Assembly: GCF_043641665.1 (NCBI RefSeq)
Contig: NC_092181.1
Location: forward strand, 13,245,463-13,309,462
Direction of reading: 5' to 3'
Source: Enoplosus armatus
Taxonomy: Eukaryota > Chordata > Actinopteri > Centrarchiformes > Enoplosidae
DNA: 64,000 nucleotides
Positions within the stretch are counted from its first letter, which is position 1. Every line of letters starts with the position of its first letter. A model generated the notes under the pieces. It made no database searches. It worked only from the letters and a program-made list of their open reading frames with translations, and had not been told where the DNA came from. Position numbers and translations under genes: made by a program. Shown here in pieces: positions 46,231 to 59,100 of the stretch.

Positions 46231-46260
46231 GTGTGTGTGTGTGTGTGTGTGCGTGCGTGT
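46231..46260. repeat. (GT)n microsatellite
   Basis: GT units grading into GCGTGCGT, a good Z-DNA-type alternating purine-pyrimidine tract. Confidence 0.95.
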
Positions 46261-48190
46261 ACATGTCAATCAGCCAAACATTGCACGACGCGTAGACAGA
46301 AATACATGTGTACTGTATGTGTGGCTTGTGCAAATACACATAGCGAGGTTTTTGCAGAAAATGTTTTTAGATTTCAACCATTTTGCGGCCATAAACAATG
46401 TCTCATGTGAGGCTATAAATAGAGGGCCATGATGATAAATCTATGACGTGGACCAGAAACTGCCAAGAGGGACTTCATTCCAAGATAATTGAAGTTCAAG
46501 TTAGTGGACAGCACATGAGTGTGTGATTTAGCAGAAATTATGACTTCTAATCCCTCTAATCCTGCATGTTTAAATTGTAGGGACCATTACTCACTCGCTG
46601 TGTGATACAGACAGGTGCATACCTGGCGTGTAGGTAGCTTTACATTTGTATTCACACTCTTTGAGTCTGAGCTTGTCGCCGGTTCAGAAGTCTCGTAATC
46701 TTCACCAACAGTTTTCTGTTCCAGATGAGAAAGCTTTAGGTTTCAAGGAGCATTACATGTTTAATGCTTTAGTTATTAATGCATATACTATAGAGCTCTT
46801 TAAAACACGTTCCAGCAATATTTGATAGGAGTCTTTTCCCGTTCCCTTTGCATGCAAATATACACTCTGTATTTTCATTGCGAACGTCAAGAGGGCATAT
46901 TTGTATGTGTTTGTGTAAACAGGACTTAATCATTCAGCATTTACTTACTCTTTACTGTTCAAAATGTGCTTTGAAGAATTAGACTCATTTAAAGAATTAA
47001 AATTTTGGTCCTTGTTTCAAATGTAAAATTTTACTATATCATTGATAGGTGTTCAGGTGCACTATGAAAACATGGACGCATTCCAACCTTATGAAGTGGC
47101 TTCCTCCCCTCTCACTAAAAGCGACCATTGGCTGTGGAAAGGGCTGACACGGCAGCAGAGATTTGCCCTCAGCCATAAAGTCAGCGAGATAATTGTTGTC
47201 AAGGAGATGAGCGAACAGGCTCGATATCTGAGAGGAGAACCAATTGGTGTTTGAATGAAAAAAAAAATGATATTGAAGACAGCTGAGGGCATTTGCTTTA
47301 TCATTGATAAAATCGTGATTTCAAAGTTCCCAGTTCTTAGAAAAATGGCGTTTGCTGTTTGATTCGAGCTGGATATATTTGAGGCATCCCTACACTTAAA
47401 AGAGCAGCAGCTGACATTATTTAGCATGAGTGCAGTCATTTGCATGTCAGAAAGCCCTGAGCATATCATAAGCTGGCCTTCTTGCTCTAACTTTCCTCAC
47501 TATCTCTTCCCCTGTTTCCTCCAATTCTCACTTTGGGGACTGGAGCTGTTTTTCTTCAACTTCTACCTGTTATCCCCCCAATCGCTATTATTTCCCATTG
47601 CTGAGTCTGCTAGCTTTCACCCCACCCTCTTTACTTCTGAAGAGTCTCCGAACGTCTGCATCATGACTTTGTGTCTCTCTTATCTCTTTCTGTCAGGCTT
47701 TTGTTTTTGATCATCGCTCCTCTGTTTCCACTCTACTTCTCCTCCTTTCAACCTCATTTTCCCCCACCATCCTTTTTGATTGCCTACCCGTACTGGTGTG
47801 TGCATGTGTGTGTGTACCTGTATGTGTGCATTTTTGATGTATCATGCAGAATGTATCTTTGTGGGCATCTCAGTGTACGGGTGAGTGAGTTTGTGTGTGT
47901 TGTATGTATAAGTGTAGGTGTGCGCATAAAAATAGATGTTCTTTGACAGATGATTCCATTTTTGTGCTCAGACATGATTATCAGTAAAATTGAACACTGA
48001 AAATGAAGCACACGGGCAGTGTTGAAGGTCCCTGATTCATTACTGGATGGGTGGCACATCATGAACTCCAGGTGTAAAGAGTACTCATTATGATTCAAAA
48101 TCATCATCAGAGCTTCTATTGTTTTTGTGAAGGTTTGATTCCACATGTGAGGTGCCACATCTGTGAAGGTTAGGAAAAATCTTTTAATTG

Positions 48191-48592
48191 CAGTGGTGGA
48201 AGAGGTATTCAGATATTATACATAAGCAAAAGTAGTAATACCAGAGTGTAGAAAATACTCTTTTACAAATAAAAGCCCTGCCTTTAAAAGTACATTTTAC
48301 TCAAGTATTAGCATCAAAATATACCTAAAAATACCACATTAATTTTGTAGCTAGTAATGGTGGGGCTAAATGTATCTACTTAAGTACTACTGGGTAGCTT
48401 CATCTATAATAATACTGTACATCATAATTCATTAGTTGATTATAATTTGTATTAATACTGCAAAGTAACTAGTAACTACAGCTGCCAGATAAATATAAAG
48501 TAAAAGTATAATTGGTTAAGGAACATGGAAATGTACCTCTAAATTGTACTTCAGTACAGTACTTGAGTAAATGTACTTACGTTTCACCATAG
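48191..48592. mobile_element. hAT-like MITE with CAGTGGTGG terminus
   Basis: Starts CAGTGGTGGAAGAGGTATTC and ends ACTTGAGTAAATGTACTTAC then GTTTCACCATAG, a decayed inverted copy of the start. The interior is dominated by AAGTA/TACTT motifs (AAAAGTAGTAATACCA, TACTCAAGTATTAGCATCAA, AACTAGTAACTACAGCTG), matching a repeat I recognise as abundant in teleost genomes. The CAG-type ends suggest hAT ancestry; superfamily assignment is inference. Confidence 0.65.
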
Positions 48593-49536
48593 CTTACATG
48601 TAAAGTTGTAGGTCTGAGATGGGAATTCTTGTCTTGCATTAAACTGAATGTGCTGCTCACCTCCGATGTTGGCTTTGGAAGTTATGCAACGCATGCAGTC
48701 GACTCATCCAATATGAAAGTAATTCATACTCACAGCTGTGTTGCCCTGCATCAGCTGAGAGATAGGAGCAGCACTAATGTAAAACACATGGAGTTTAAAA
48801 CGTCTTTGTGTGTTACTTACAGAGGTTTTACATACGTTTCTTTTTAGCTAGTAGCACATTTTGAGACATACTCATCAGGTGAAAAGGTAATTGTTCAACA
48901 AATTGTTATTTACCTATTTTCTGTGACTCAACAGACAATAAAACCCTCACCCTAAGATTTACTCTAAGCCAGGCACTGAATACAAATAGACTACTACAGT
49001 CTTGTATCATCTGGAAGTCAGACGACTGTTTAGTGACTCACTGTAGTCACAAAGTTGAACACTAACAAAGTGACTAAATCGAGGTGCCAGTCAGGTCTCT
49101 TTCCTTACTAATAAGTCAAGCCAAGTAATATACACAGCCAAACTTCTAGTTCAGTCTGACTTGGATTGAGTTTATTATACTTTATTATCTAAATGGCCTG
49201 AATTTTAGTGCCTCTCCTGTGTTCTTACGTATTGCTACACCTCAAAATCACCCAGGCTGCTCTCACAGTCTCAGCAAACACTGCATTTATTGTTGAGTGT
49301 TATGAACATATGCAAAACATTAAAAATGATCGAAAAATGGTCCACAACTTCATAAACTTTCATCCGCATCTTTATGAACTTTACAGGTGTGTCTGTGCTT
49401 GTGTGATAATATCTTTTTTTTATAATGTCAAGGTCAAATTTGCAAGTTTAGCTTTTGCAAAACATGAAGTAGTTCACTCTACACCCAGCACAGAACAGAG
49501 TAAACTAAAGCTTTGCAATGACCTTTGACCCCACAG

Positions 49537-49647
49537 ATGATTGACAGTCAGCTGTTAGCACAGAGGAGGGCGATGAGGAACCTTCCTGACGACCAAGGCC
49601 AGCAGAAGACCAGCACCTACATCGTGCCCTGCTTCCTCTTTGTGGAG
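49537..49647 (+). CDS. plppr2: First coding exon of a PLPPR (probably plppr2) gene, partial
   Basis: After the acceptor GACCTTTGACCCCACAG an ATG opens 37 codons to a consensus donor (GTGGAG then GTGAGTG), ending in phase 0. The peptide ends KTSTYIVPCFLFVE. The I-[IV]-P-C-F-x-F-V-E block is the conserved start of phospholipid phosphatase-related proteins just before transmembrane helix 1, and the family exon boundary falls there too, as I recall. IVPCFLF looks closer to PLPPR1/2 than to PLPPR3/4 (LLPCFYF). Linkage to palm3 favours PLPPR2, since human PALM3 and PLPPR2 are both on 19p13. PLPPRs are six-pass membrane proteins related to lipid phosphate phosphatases but mostly lacking catalytic residues; they promote neurite and filopodia growth. 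The other exons lie beyond the window. The family call is firmer than the PLPPR2 assignment. Confidence 0.6.
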
Positions 49648-50355
49648 GTGAGTGTTTGGACATATACAGCACTGTGGTCGCTTGTTGCGCTCATCAAACC
49701 TGACTCACATTGAAAGTCATTTTGTTCTTTGCTTTTGGTAGTTATAAACCTACAGCTGCAATATTTGTGATATTTTGGCCAACTTAACCTAAATGTAGAG
49801 TCTAAAATCTCTAGCTTTCATGTGCTGATCTTGTACAGTGGGCAAAGTTACGTGTAAATGCTGCATGGTTGTACATGAAAGTGGACAGAAGTGAAGACTT
49901 AGCGGTGTACTCTGCAGGCGTTGGAGGTTTTAGAAACCTCTGGGAACTTTGAGTCACACAGAGCAAACACATTGGGCACATTTTGACACATCTTACAGTC
50001 TTCTGACTGTGAATGTTCTCTTCCACGTCTCCCCCATCTCTTTCTTCCGTCATTTCACATGTTTCTCACGGCAGATTAACAACAATGACTGTCAGTTGGG
50101 GAATTAGCAGGCTCTGTTTTCAATTCACTGACTCCATAAAGAAGTGATTGATTTGTTTAAATTGTCACAAATGGGTAATTACCCTGAGTCCATGAATCAC
50201 TTAGTGATAACATTCAGTGAGAGGTATTCTCGCAGCAAAGGCCCTCTCAAGTGACCTTTTTGCTCATAAGCTCCTTGATTCCTTTCCTCCACTCCTCTCC
50301 TCTCCTGTGTAATCCCTACATGACCTGGTGGAGCGCTCATGGCCTCAGCTGCATT

Positions 50356-50380
50356 TCTTAATTAATTGGCCTAATTAAGA
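50356..50380. promoter_or_regulatory. Possible homeodomain-binding palindrome
   Basis: TCTTAATTA, a 7-bp spacer (ATTGGCC), and the exact reverse complement TAATTAAGA. A further CAATTAG lies just downstream. TAATTA is the core site of many homeodomain proteins. An enhancer role is inference. Confidence 0.35.
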
Positions 50381-52689
50381 ACGGAAACCCAATTAGCCTG
50401 TGCCACCGCTAGCATGGTCCAAGCCTGCAGGTCCTCTGAGCTACAGCTACGAAAGCTGAATTAGCTGTTTTTTTTGCATTAAAATACAGTCTTTTGCTTT
50501 TGAATTCACCCTAAAAATGTGATGTTGCATTCCTACACGGGTTAAAATATTAAAGTTTTGGGTGACTGGATAAGTCACAAGTTCAGGTTTTGCAATAGTA
50601 GAGAGAGCCCACAGGCAAACATGAGAGCTAAGGATAGATATGGGCATTTTTCTCTCCCTGAGGCTGAGACAAACTTAAGTAAACACAGATCTTGTCTAAA
50701 AACTGGTCTCACTCAGGGTTTGCATTAAAAAAAGAGTGTAAACTGTCTTTAGCACACTGCATCTTTCGTCAGTGCACCTGCAGTAGCACGTCTTCTCTTC
50801 CACTGAATCTCCTGAAGGATTTTCTTCATACTCGCTCCCCTTCTCTTCCTTTGTACTCATTCACTCATTCACAACATCCTCTTGAGATCATACTATAGCT
50901 TTTTCATCTGCTCTTTGTGCCTCATCCAGCAGATGAAGCCTACACTCCTTCCACGTAACAATACTCTTCAACACACCTCTGTTGCCGCTGCATCTCTTTA
51001 TAGCACAAATATCCCCCAATCCCAGCGCGGTCTTAAGCTTGCTTTTATTTTCTTTCATTGTGCTTTTGGTATTGGCTCATTCTCGGCATCCTCTGGAGGA
51101 CTTGTTATAATGATTTTCCAGCTTTCTAATTTTTTCATAGTGCGTCTATAATATCTCTAGGCTTATATCTGTCAGTGGTCCTCCCCTCCTCCTGTATTCT
51201 CTTTGACGGTCTCTTGAGTAGTGCCCAGTCACTCTTCATATACAGATCCTCTACATCATTCCTCTCCAGCACTTATTCCCTTGAGTAATTACATCTTTTG
51301 CGCCATGGATCTCTCCATTATTCCCCTTTACTTGTAAAGCTTCATCTCCTCCTCTCACGCAAAAGCCTGTCTGCTATTGTCTCCTCAACGCTTCTCTCTT
51401 CAGCTCCATATTTCTTCATGGGCCTCCATCGTTTCTTCTTCCATTATTTCTTCTCTTGTTTCTGTTTGCCCATCAGTAGACCTTGTCTTCGTGTTCACTT
51501 CATGTCACAGACTGGAGGGTCTACAGTCCTGTGTATGGGGTGTTATGCGCAGCTAATACCGTTTCTGCTTTTTGCAGTTTCTTCCCATTTTGTCACCTTA
51601 ATCTGCCCTTTCTCCAGGGGTGTTTTTATTTTGTTCCAACACAGCCAGAGGTGGGGTGATGTAAATCTAGTTTGACTTTAATCACTATATATGCAGCTGA
51701 ATGAATCTGTGTACATTGCAGTAGTTTAATAAAGGGCATTTTTGAATTCAATTCCCCCCTCTGCTGTGTTCATATTGAAGAAGCTTGCTGTAGCATAGCT
51801 CCCCCCGGAGGGCACTCACTCCTTTGTTGTTACATTAGCATCTCATTACCCACTTCTTCTCAATTCAAACGCCCAGTCTTATTCCTCTTCCTCTCTTGTG
51901 ATCTTGTTGCTGATTCCCCCTCTCTTTCCCACTTTTTTCTCACAATCCAACTCTCTGTCTCTCATGGTTAGGTTCTCTCTCTGTGTTTCCTCTTCCTTTA
52001 TCACTTTGTCTCTATGACGATGGCCTTTTTCAGTCCCCACTGTGAGTTCAACGCTCCTTTTATCTCACGGCTCGTCTAGCATCTATAACTTTGATGACTG
52101 TATCTCTTTTTGCCTCTGTTCCCACTTTCCATGTTTCTTCATTCTACTGTCTTTCCTCTGTCTCTCGCAGTCATTGTTTTCTTCTTCTACTAGATTAAAA
52201 TGTGAGAACTGACCTTATCCGTTTTCTATACAAACTGAAGATTTCACACAATTTCACTTGCATGGCATAAAATCAACATAATGGAAAGCGGATAAGTCTT
52301 CCTCTCCCTCTCTCTCTCTCTCTGTCTCTGGATCTTTCCCTCCTCTCTCTTGTTTTCGCTCCATGCTGCTGCTGTCACTGTCGTCATGCTGTGAAGCCAC
52401 ACAAGGGACTGGTCTGGGTCCTAACAGAGGAACGGCTTCAAAGGACCCCCTTTAAAAAGTCATTTTGATACAACTGATTCCTGACTTGCTTGAGACACTG
52501 GTGGGTGGGAGAGGGGGTGTGAGTTGGTGTGATCTAGGCGAGGCAGGCCTACTATGAAAATCTGAAAAGCTGAGTTACAAAGTACTCAGAGTGACTACAA
52601 GCGGACTCTTTGAGTAGATCCCACCGAACGTACAACAGCCAGTGAGAAGTTGTGTGGTTTCAGCTGTAACAATAGTAAGATGTGATAAT

Positions 52690-53050
52690 CAATCAATTCA
52701 ATTCAGTTTATTGTCATTTTACCAGTTCAGTATAACAAAAAATCCTAAAAAGTCTCTCTCTGGTGCAAGATAAAAACATAGTGCAGACACTGACATAGTA
52801 ATATACACTGTACTGTAGCTGCTAACTCATGGCACCCAGCCTTTGCAGTGCGTTTCCTGGCTTTCCAGCTTTGCTGTTCAGCCTCGACTGCCAGCTCAGA
52901 GTCGTGGAGCTTCCTCCTCTCCGTTCCCTCCTCATGCCTTGTTGGCTGCGTCCTCCTGTGGCACAGCGAGTTCTGTAAAATAAACAGACTGCTGAGCATC
53001 GGACCACATAATGTTTCAGGTCTACGGCCTGTGCTGACTCTGATGATACT
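52690..53050 (-). mobile_element. Retroelement 3' end with (TTGAA/TTGAT)n tail
   Basis: The minus strand runs to GGTAAAATGACAATAAACTG then AATTGAATTGATTG: an AATAAA signal followed by a short repeated tail, as in fish LINE/SINE 3' ends. The body contains a degenerate Arg/Glu-rich frame (52745-52999) without clear homology. Confidence 0.45.
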
Positions 53051-55036
53051 CTAAGGTGTTGGTTCATGTCTGCTTGCATCTCTCATTTCCTAGCTTCCCT
53101 GTAGATGCCCTAATTTGTGCCTGCTCAGGAATTTCTGCCTAGTCAGTAGAATTTTTCTCATGGCTTTATTTGCTTCATGTAAAAATGTGATGCATAGGTT
53201 TCTGTCTCTGATTGTGTACTACTACTGCAACAGAAAAAAGGTTTTGAAGGAAATGTAATTTTGTCCAAACTACATTTTCTATCAACATACTGATGAGACG
53301 TTGATAAACGTATCTGCCAAGTCCCAAAATGGTAATATTGTAATGGTAATGTATCTGCAAAACATTCACTTACACATTTGTTTTCCCTACAATATCAGTT
53401 CTTGCAATAGAATATCCAGTTTACACATGTCTGTTGGTCTTGGGGAGTACCACTGCATACTGTATGTTAGAACAGTTGTATAGGGAGTCTGAGAAATTGC
53501 CTCAAGTGATGTCACTTGAGTCAGCGTTGGTGTGGGCCACAAGTTTGTAAATCCAATAATCCCAAAAAAATTCTGGGGGTGTGGAGTTAGAAAGAAGTGA
53601 GTTTACCAGACCTCTGTAGCCAGCTCCTCATCCCTACTTGAGGCTAGCTGATCAAGGCTACATTAGCCACCACTAGCATAGGATATCAGAAATTCGGGCT
53701 GAAGTGTCGATGGCCGAGTTGCATTGTTGATTAGGAAGAAGAAAGTGTGGGATAAGAATGACGATATCTCAGGTTGTGCTGCAACAATTTTAATCCTTTT
53801 TTAAACTTTCCACGGAGAGTCTGAGCATGTTCGGTGGAGCACTCCTTAAATGTTAGGGAAAGACTGTGGTCTTGGTTAAATATTGAAAATGTCTAACCAC
53901 ACGTGGGTCTCTGGAGTCAAAACTCCTCGTATGCAACATACTGAGCAGACATTGTGAAACATATCTGGCAAATCCCAAAATGTTGATATTGAATGTATGT
54001 GATCCTGACCAACTCCCTACAACTCGTATGTGATACACAAACAAAGCTTTTCCTTCATTTGATAAAGCATTGCCACTGAACATAATCCAACAAGGCAATT
54101 ACATTCGCTACATGACGTATTTGGCTAAATGAATATGTACATGATTTCTAGGAGACAGAGTTGCTCCTAATGGTTACAGCTGTTGCTGATCAGTGGCTTT
54201 TTTTTTCAGTACTTGATTTTGCTGCCAATTGCATCAACTTCAGGAAACCGTTGCGTTGCTTGTTTGACAGCATATGCGTGTCTGTGTCAGAGCACGGACA
54301 GCCTCTGGCATCACTGGTTTTTGGTTTAGGTGTGAAGGTAGCGCAGCATAGATTGCTCCAATAATGAATAGCATCCTAAATGCATCAGGCCTACAGTTCC
54401 CTACAACAAAGCTCCTTTCTCTCTGCATGTGCTCCCTTCATCCACATTCCCTGCTGGGTTTGACACTGCCTCAGTACATCTTCTACCTTCAAGCAACGCA
54501 TTTGTTGTATGTGTTTACTCTTTTCTAAAGATGCTTTGCTCCAGACTGCTTTACTGCCAAGACCAAGACCAAGACCCCCCCCCCCCCACACCACCACCAC
54601 CAAACTGTACTCACAATTTCTCCATATCTGAGCACCAAATATGCTTACTAAACTACTCCATTAGTGCTCCTTTTCATACTAACTCCAGATTTATTTTACA
54701 AAGTTAAATTCCCCTGTTAGACTAAATTTGATGCAGAGGCAGCTCAGCTTCTCACGTATCAGCCCTTTAAGCCATTTCCTGATATACAACTAATGATTAT
54801 CTTTAACTTCCTCTTCATGGGCAATTTATATACCATCAACATCTCTTATTACCACATAAGAGTGGCAGTGAAGATACGTGAGAAAATAATTCAGTTTTCA
54901 TCACATCCCCGAACACGTTACCTTATACTACAATATCTTATTGATTAAGTCTCTGGTTTTATTTTTCATTTCATTTCTTTTTCTTCTTTTTTTTAAATGC
55001 TCACACAAATTCTTTTCATGTGTCCCCTCCCTCTTC

Positions 55037-55037
<1 letters not shown>

Positions 55038-55067
<30 letters not shown>
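55038..55067. repeat. (CA)n microsatellite
   Basis: About 15 CA units in the plppr2-like second intron. Confidence 0.97.
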
Positions 55068-55069
<2 letters not shown>

Positions 55070-56099
55070 ACAGAGACACAGTAACAGCTCATTCTCACAT
55101 TATTCTCTCCCTAGTTTCCCCCTAATTATCTCCCAGACTCCATGAATAGCACCTGCCCGCCTGCTGCACTGGGATTTCTCAGCCCTCCGAGTGGATGTTT
55201 GAAACACTTGTTAGCTGGCTGCTTCCAACCTGTTATCACTTTAGGGAAGAAGGGAGGGATGAGAGACCCTGTGTATCACAATATAGGCTCATGTCATCTG
55301 TGAATATTGAAAAGAGTGGCCGCCTATCTAGGCTGCAGCGCCAAGGCCAAATTATGTTATCAGAAATAGAAATATAAGATCCTTGCTGGTCTCTAAAATA
55401 AAATTGCTTACGTAAGATCGTGTCCCTCGCTCTTGCTTCTCTCTGAGCTACATGCAATTTTAGGATTCATGAACGCAGACTGATTCTCACTGCTGCCCAT
55501 GTTGCACGTTGCTCTGAATGAGGTCGGCTAAATAAATTGTAACAGCGTCTAATTCCCCAAATCAAGATAGTCACAATATATGAAATTGGCATCCTTTCAG
55601 ATTACATCAAAGCCAAACTTGTTTCCTTTGAATTATTTCCTTGCCTGTGCTGCAAAAAACACATTGAAGAGACATTAAAACAGATGCTCTTTATTTCTGG
55701 AAGAAAATAGGAATGCATTCCAGACAATAGTTTATTCTAAAAATTAATACATGTTAATTCTTGTTTATATATGTAAGTAGAGAGCTTAGAAACCTTTAAT
55801 TTTGCTGTAGGGTTTTATTTGGGGAACATGTTTGTATGTGTGAGCCTGCATCTGCTTTTATTCTTCCGCTTGTAAGATGCGGGGGCATGTTTGCTTGAGG
55901 ACTGGGGATTTTGTAGAATTATGTGATTGTTGCTATAAAAAGAGGGAGACGTGAAAGGGAGGAAGAACAGGGCGAAAGGGAGTTATGGAATGAAGCAGAT
56001 GCTGTAGATACAGAGAGACAAAGTGCGCTCTTGAGAGAGCAGATACAGAGTTTTGACAGCGAGGATGATTGAGAGACATGGGAGGAAATGCAGCAAGAA

Positions 56100-56116
56100 G
56101 GGGGGGGGGGGGGGGT
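56100..56116 (+). repeat. Poly(G) run of 17
   Basis: Uninterrupted G run within a purine-rich stretch (55.93-56.3 kb). Confidence 0.95.
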
Positions 56117-59100
56117 TGGGTGACACGTAGAGTGTGGGCTTGAAAATGGTCGAGGAAAGGTGTTTTTTTTTGACAGAAAACGGAAGAAAAAAAACAGATG
56201 ACTTTAAGATAAACAAGGCATGGTGATAAAATACACGCAGTAATCAGGCAAACAAAAGAGGTGGAAGAGGAGAGAGAGGGAGAAGAGGGGAGGGCATGTG
56301 GCTGCCCTGAAGATGAATGCCTGCTTTGATCCTCTTCCTTTCCCTGGTTACCTCTTTGTATTTTGCCCTTCTCTCCTCTTCACCCTCTTCCAGTCTCTCA
56401 TATATCCTCATTTACTCTATTTCACCTCCTCTCCCCTGTTGTTTTCTCCTCTTTCTGCTGCCTTCCTCAGTTTTATTTCCCAGCGGCACGCTTCGATTTG
56501 CCCCGGCACGTTCTGTGATATACTAATGTCTCATTAACTGTTTTATCCGTCTGTTTATCTTCTTCCACTCTCCCTCTGCCGCTTCTCCCAGTCCTCTCTT
56601 TAAGGCTCTATCCCTCTGGCTTGTCCACTGTTTTCTATCAGTCGGCTCATCTATCTTGCACTTGTCTTGCTCAGAGTGTTGCAATACTATTCAGTGACAC
56701 CAGGCGGCAGTCAAGCCCATTCATTTGCCTGTTATCCATGTCGATTCTATGATATGCCTTTGTAGTTTATTTTGGCTTGTCATTTACATGTGATTTATGC
56801 AGATGAGTGTGTGTGTGAGTGGAGGACAGTGTGTGTATGGCTTTGTTCTTTAATGTACAGTGTTTTGTGTCATTCTGACTGTGTGTGTGTGTGTGTGTTT
56901 GTGGTCTGAAATCAGACCTTGGCTTTTTTTAATCATCTGCTGAAAATTCGACAGATGAAACCTGTGAAATTTTCACTGGCTCTAATAACACGTGACCGAG
57001 TGATTACGTGAGCTCATCAGGAAACCAAATCACACGAAACGGAGAGGAGAGGTGTTGCAGCCTCATATCGTGCTAATTTACGGAGCTTTTTGTGCTGAAC
57101 GCTGTGAGGGCAGTAACTCTGTGAAGCCATCTGAAGCCACATGAAGACACTTAACGAAAATGGTGTTGCTCCTGATGATGCCAGGTTTTTGGTCAGAGGT
57201 GTTTATTTCACCGTGCTGTTGTGATGATATGTTTTCCATTTGTCAATTAATTTGGTGTTTCAACAGATAATGAATGACAGCCGTTTTAATAACTTAAATT
57301 GTCTTCATAGAATTGTAGAATTAATAAACATATAAAAATGTCTTTATATCTGCTTACAACTACATTATGGAGTGTTATACAAAAATATTTGTGTACTGCT
57401 TGTAAATGCTAAATGCATAAAGGGGGACTTAAAGTTTTATTTTCTATTGTCCTTTTCACTGTGAACTACACAATACTGTGTTTAGCAAGATAAAAACAGA
57501 AATTGGTTTTGTAAATATGGACGATGCACAAAGACATAGTCGGCTGTTCACATATGAAACATTTAAATTAGCCAGTTCCTTGGAGGAAAATCAGGATAAA
57601 CTTTAGCCTTGTAACACATTTTTCTTTCTTCTGCTATTCCATGTACAGTTTATTTGAAGATGTTCACATGTCATTTGAAAGTATATAGAGGAACATATAA
57701 TGTGTTTTTTTTATTTGGTTTCTTATATGAAGAGGCATGTTCTTTTGATGTTTGATAAATAGTCTTGTAATCCCATGTGGGACTGGCCAAATGTTTGGTA
57801 TGACAAGGAAAGATAAATTAGCTGTAACTGAAGAAATCCATCAAAATGTAGGTGTTGCTTTTTCTAATGTGTCTCTACTGCTGTGTGCAGTGACACGACT
57901 CTCACCAAAGTGTAAAAAAGGACACATCTAAACAAGTACATGTATAGAATTGCTCAGCCTGGACTCATTCATACTATAGTTTGTACTCATTCAAAAACAC
58001 ATCAGACATTTTGAGAGCAAAACGAAGCAGCATGCCTCCAGTTCATCCTGAGCAGTGTGACATTCGTTTTCTCACAGCGGGGTGCTGTCATCTCAACACC
58101 AGCCTCCATCCACACATTCTCACCTTCTGTAAACATGTTTGACTTTATCAGTTGACTTTTCTGCCATCTGGCCACTCCACACAGGCCAAGGGTAGACATG
58201 CACCACTTATGTGCAAGCTCACAGTCTCACCCCAGGAGACGTTAGCGATGCCCAAATCTATTTTCACCACCCTTTTCCCTACATAACACATTATTATTAT
58301 CACATTTTGTTTCCCCCATTTCTGGTTAAAGGGCTTTTAAGAGCAGGAGATTTTGCTCTGTTTCTGTCACATCAGTGCCATATTAGTCTCTTTGATTTTC
58401 TTGCTTTTACTCCCTTTGCAGAAATTTGAGCATTAAGCCTTCATTACACGGCCTGATGACTCCCTTTAGTTTACTGGGTCAGCCAGAAAGGGGTCATCAT
58501 CTTAAACATGCCTTACTTTGTAAACTCTGGTTTCATCCTGTGGCTAAATTTACGCTGACAGATTTTAAGAGGTAAATCAAATTGGGTTTCATTGCATAAC
58601 AGTGTAATCCCTCATTTGTCATTTCTGTCGGTGAAACCACCCCAAAATTTTTTATTTATGACTTGGCAATACCAAATCTGCATGAATCATTACCCGTTCC
58701 TACCTTTGCTGTGATATAAAAAGGTGTAGTTAAGTACAGAAAACATCAAGCATGTACAGATTGTGTGCATTTGAACATTTCAGTTAGTGTCACCAACATA
58801 CTTCTGGTCAAAGAAAAACATACGACTGTAAAATTTATGTGTCATTTTTCACATTTCAGTTGAATGTTTACAAGGCCGTTTGTGTTTTGAGTGGGAGTTG
58901 TGATCCATGAGCCTTTCAACCCTCATTGTATGCTGTGCCTTCAGAAATGCATGGCGGCTTTCTTTTCTTCATTCTTGAAAAGTATACTTCTTAAGATTTC
59001 TTTTTTTTTTTTCAAACATATGTGTGAACAGAAGCCAATGTCTTTATATTGCTGGACTGGTGTACCGCTGATTTCAAAAGGAAAAGATAAGAGTGTGTGA

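Larger units (their letters stand above)
45140..49536 (+). other. plppr2-like first intron
   Basis: Starts with a cluster of five dinucleotide arrays (45.2-46.3 kb) and a LINE 3' end, then unique-looking sequence around 47.0-47.4 kb, then a hAT-like MITE at 48191-48592. No coding exon recognised before 49537. Confidence 0.45.
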
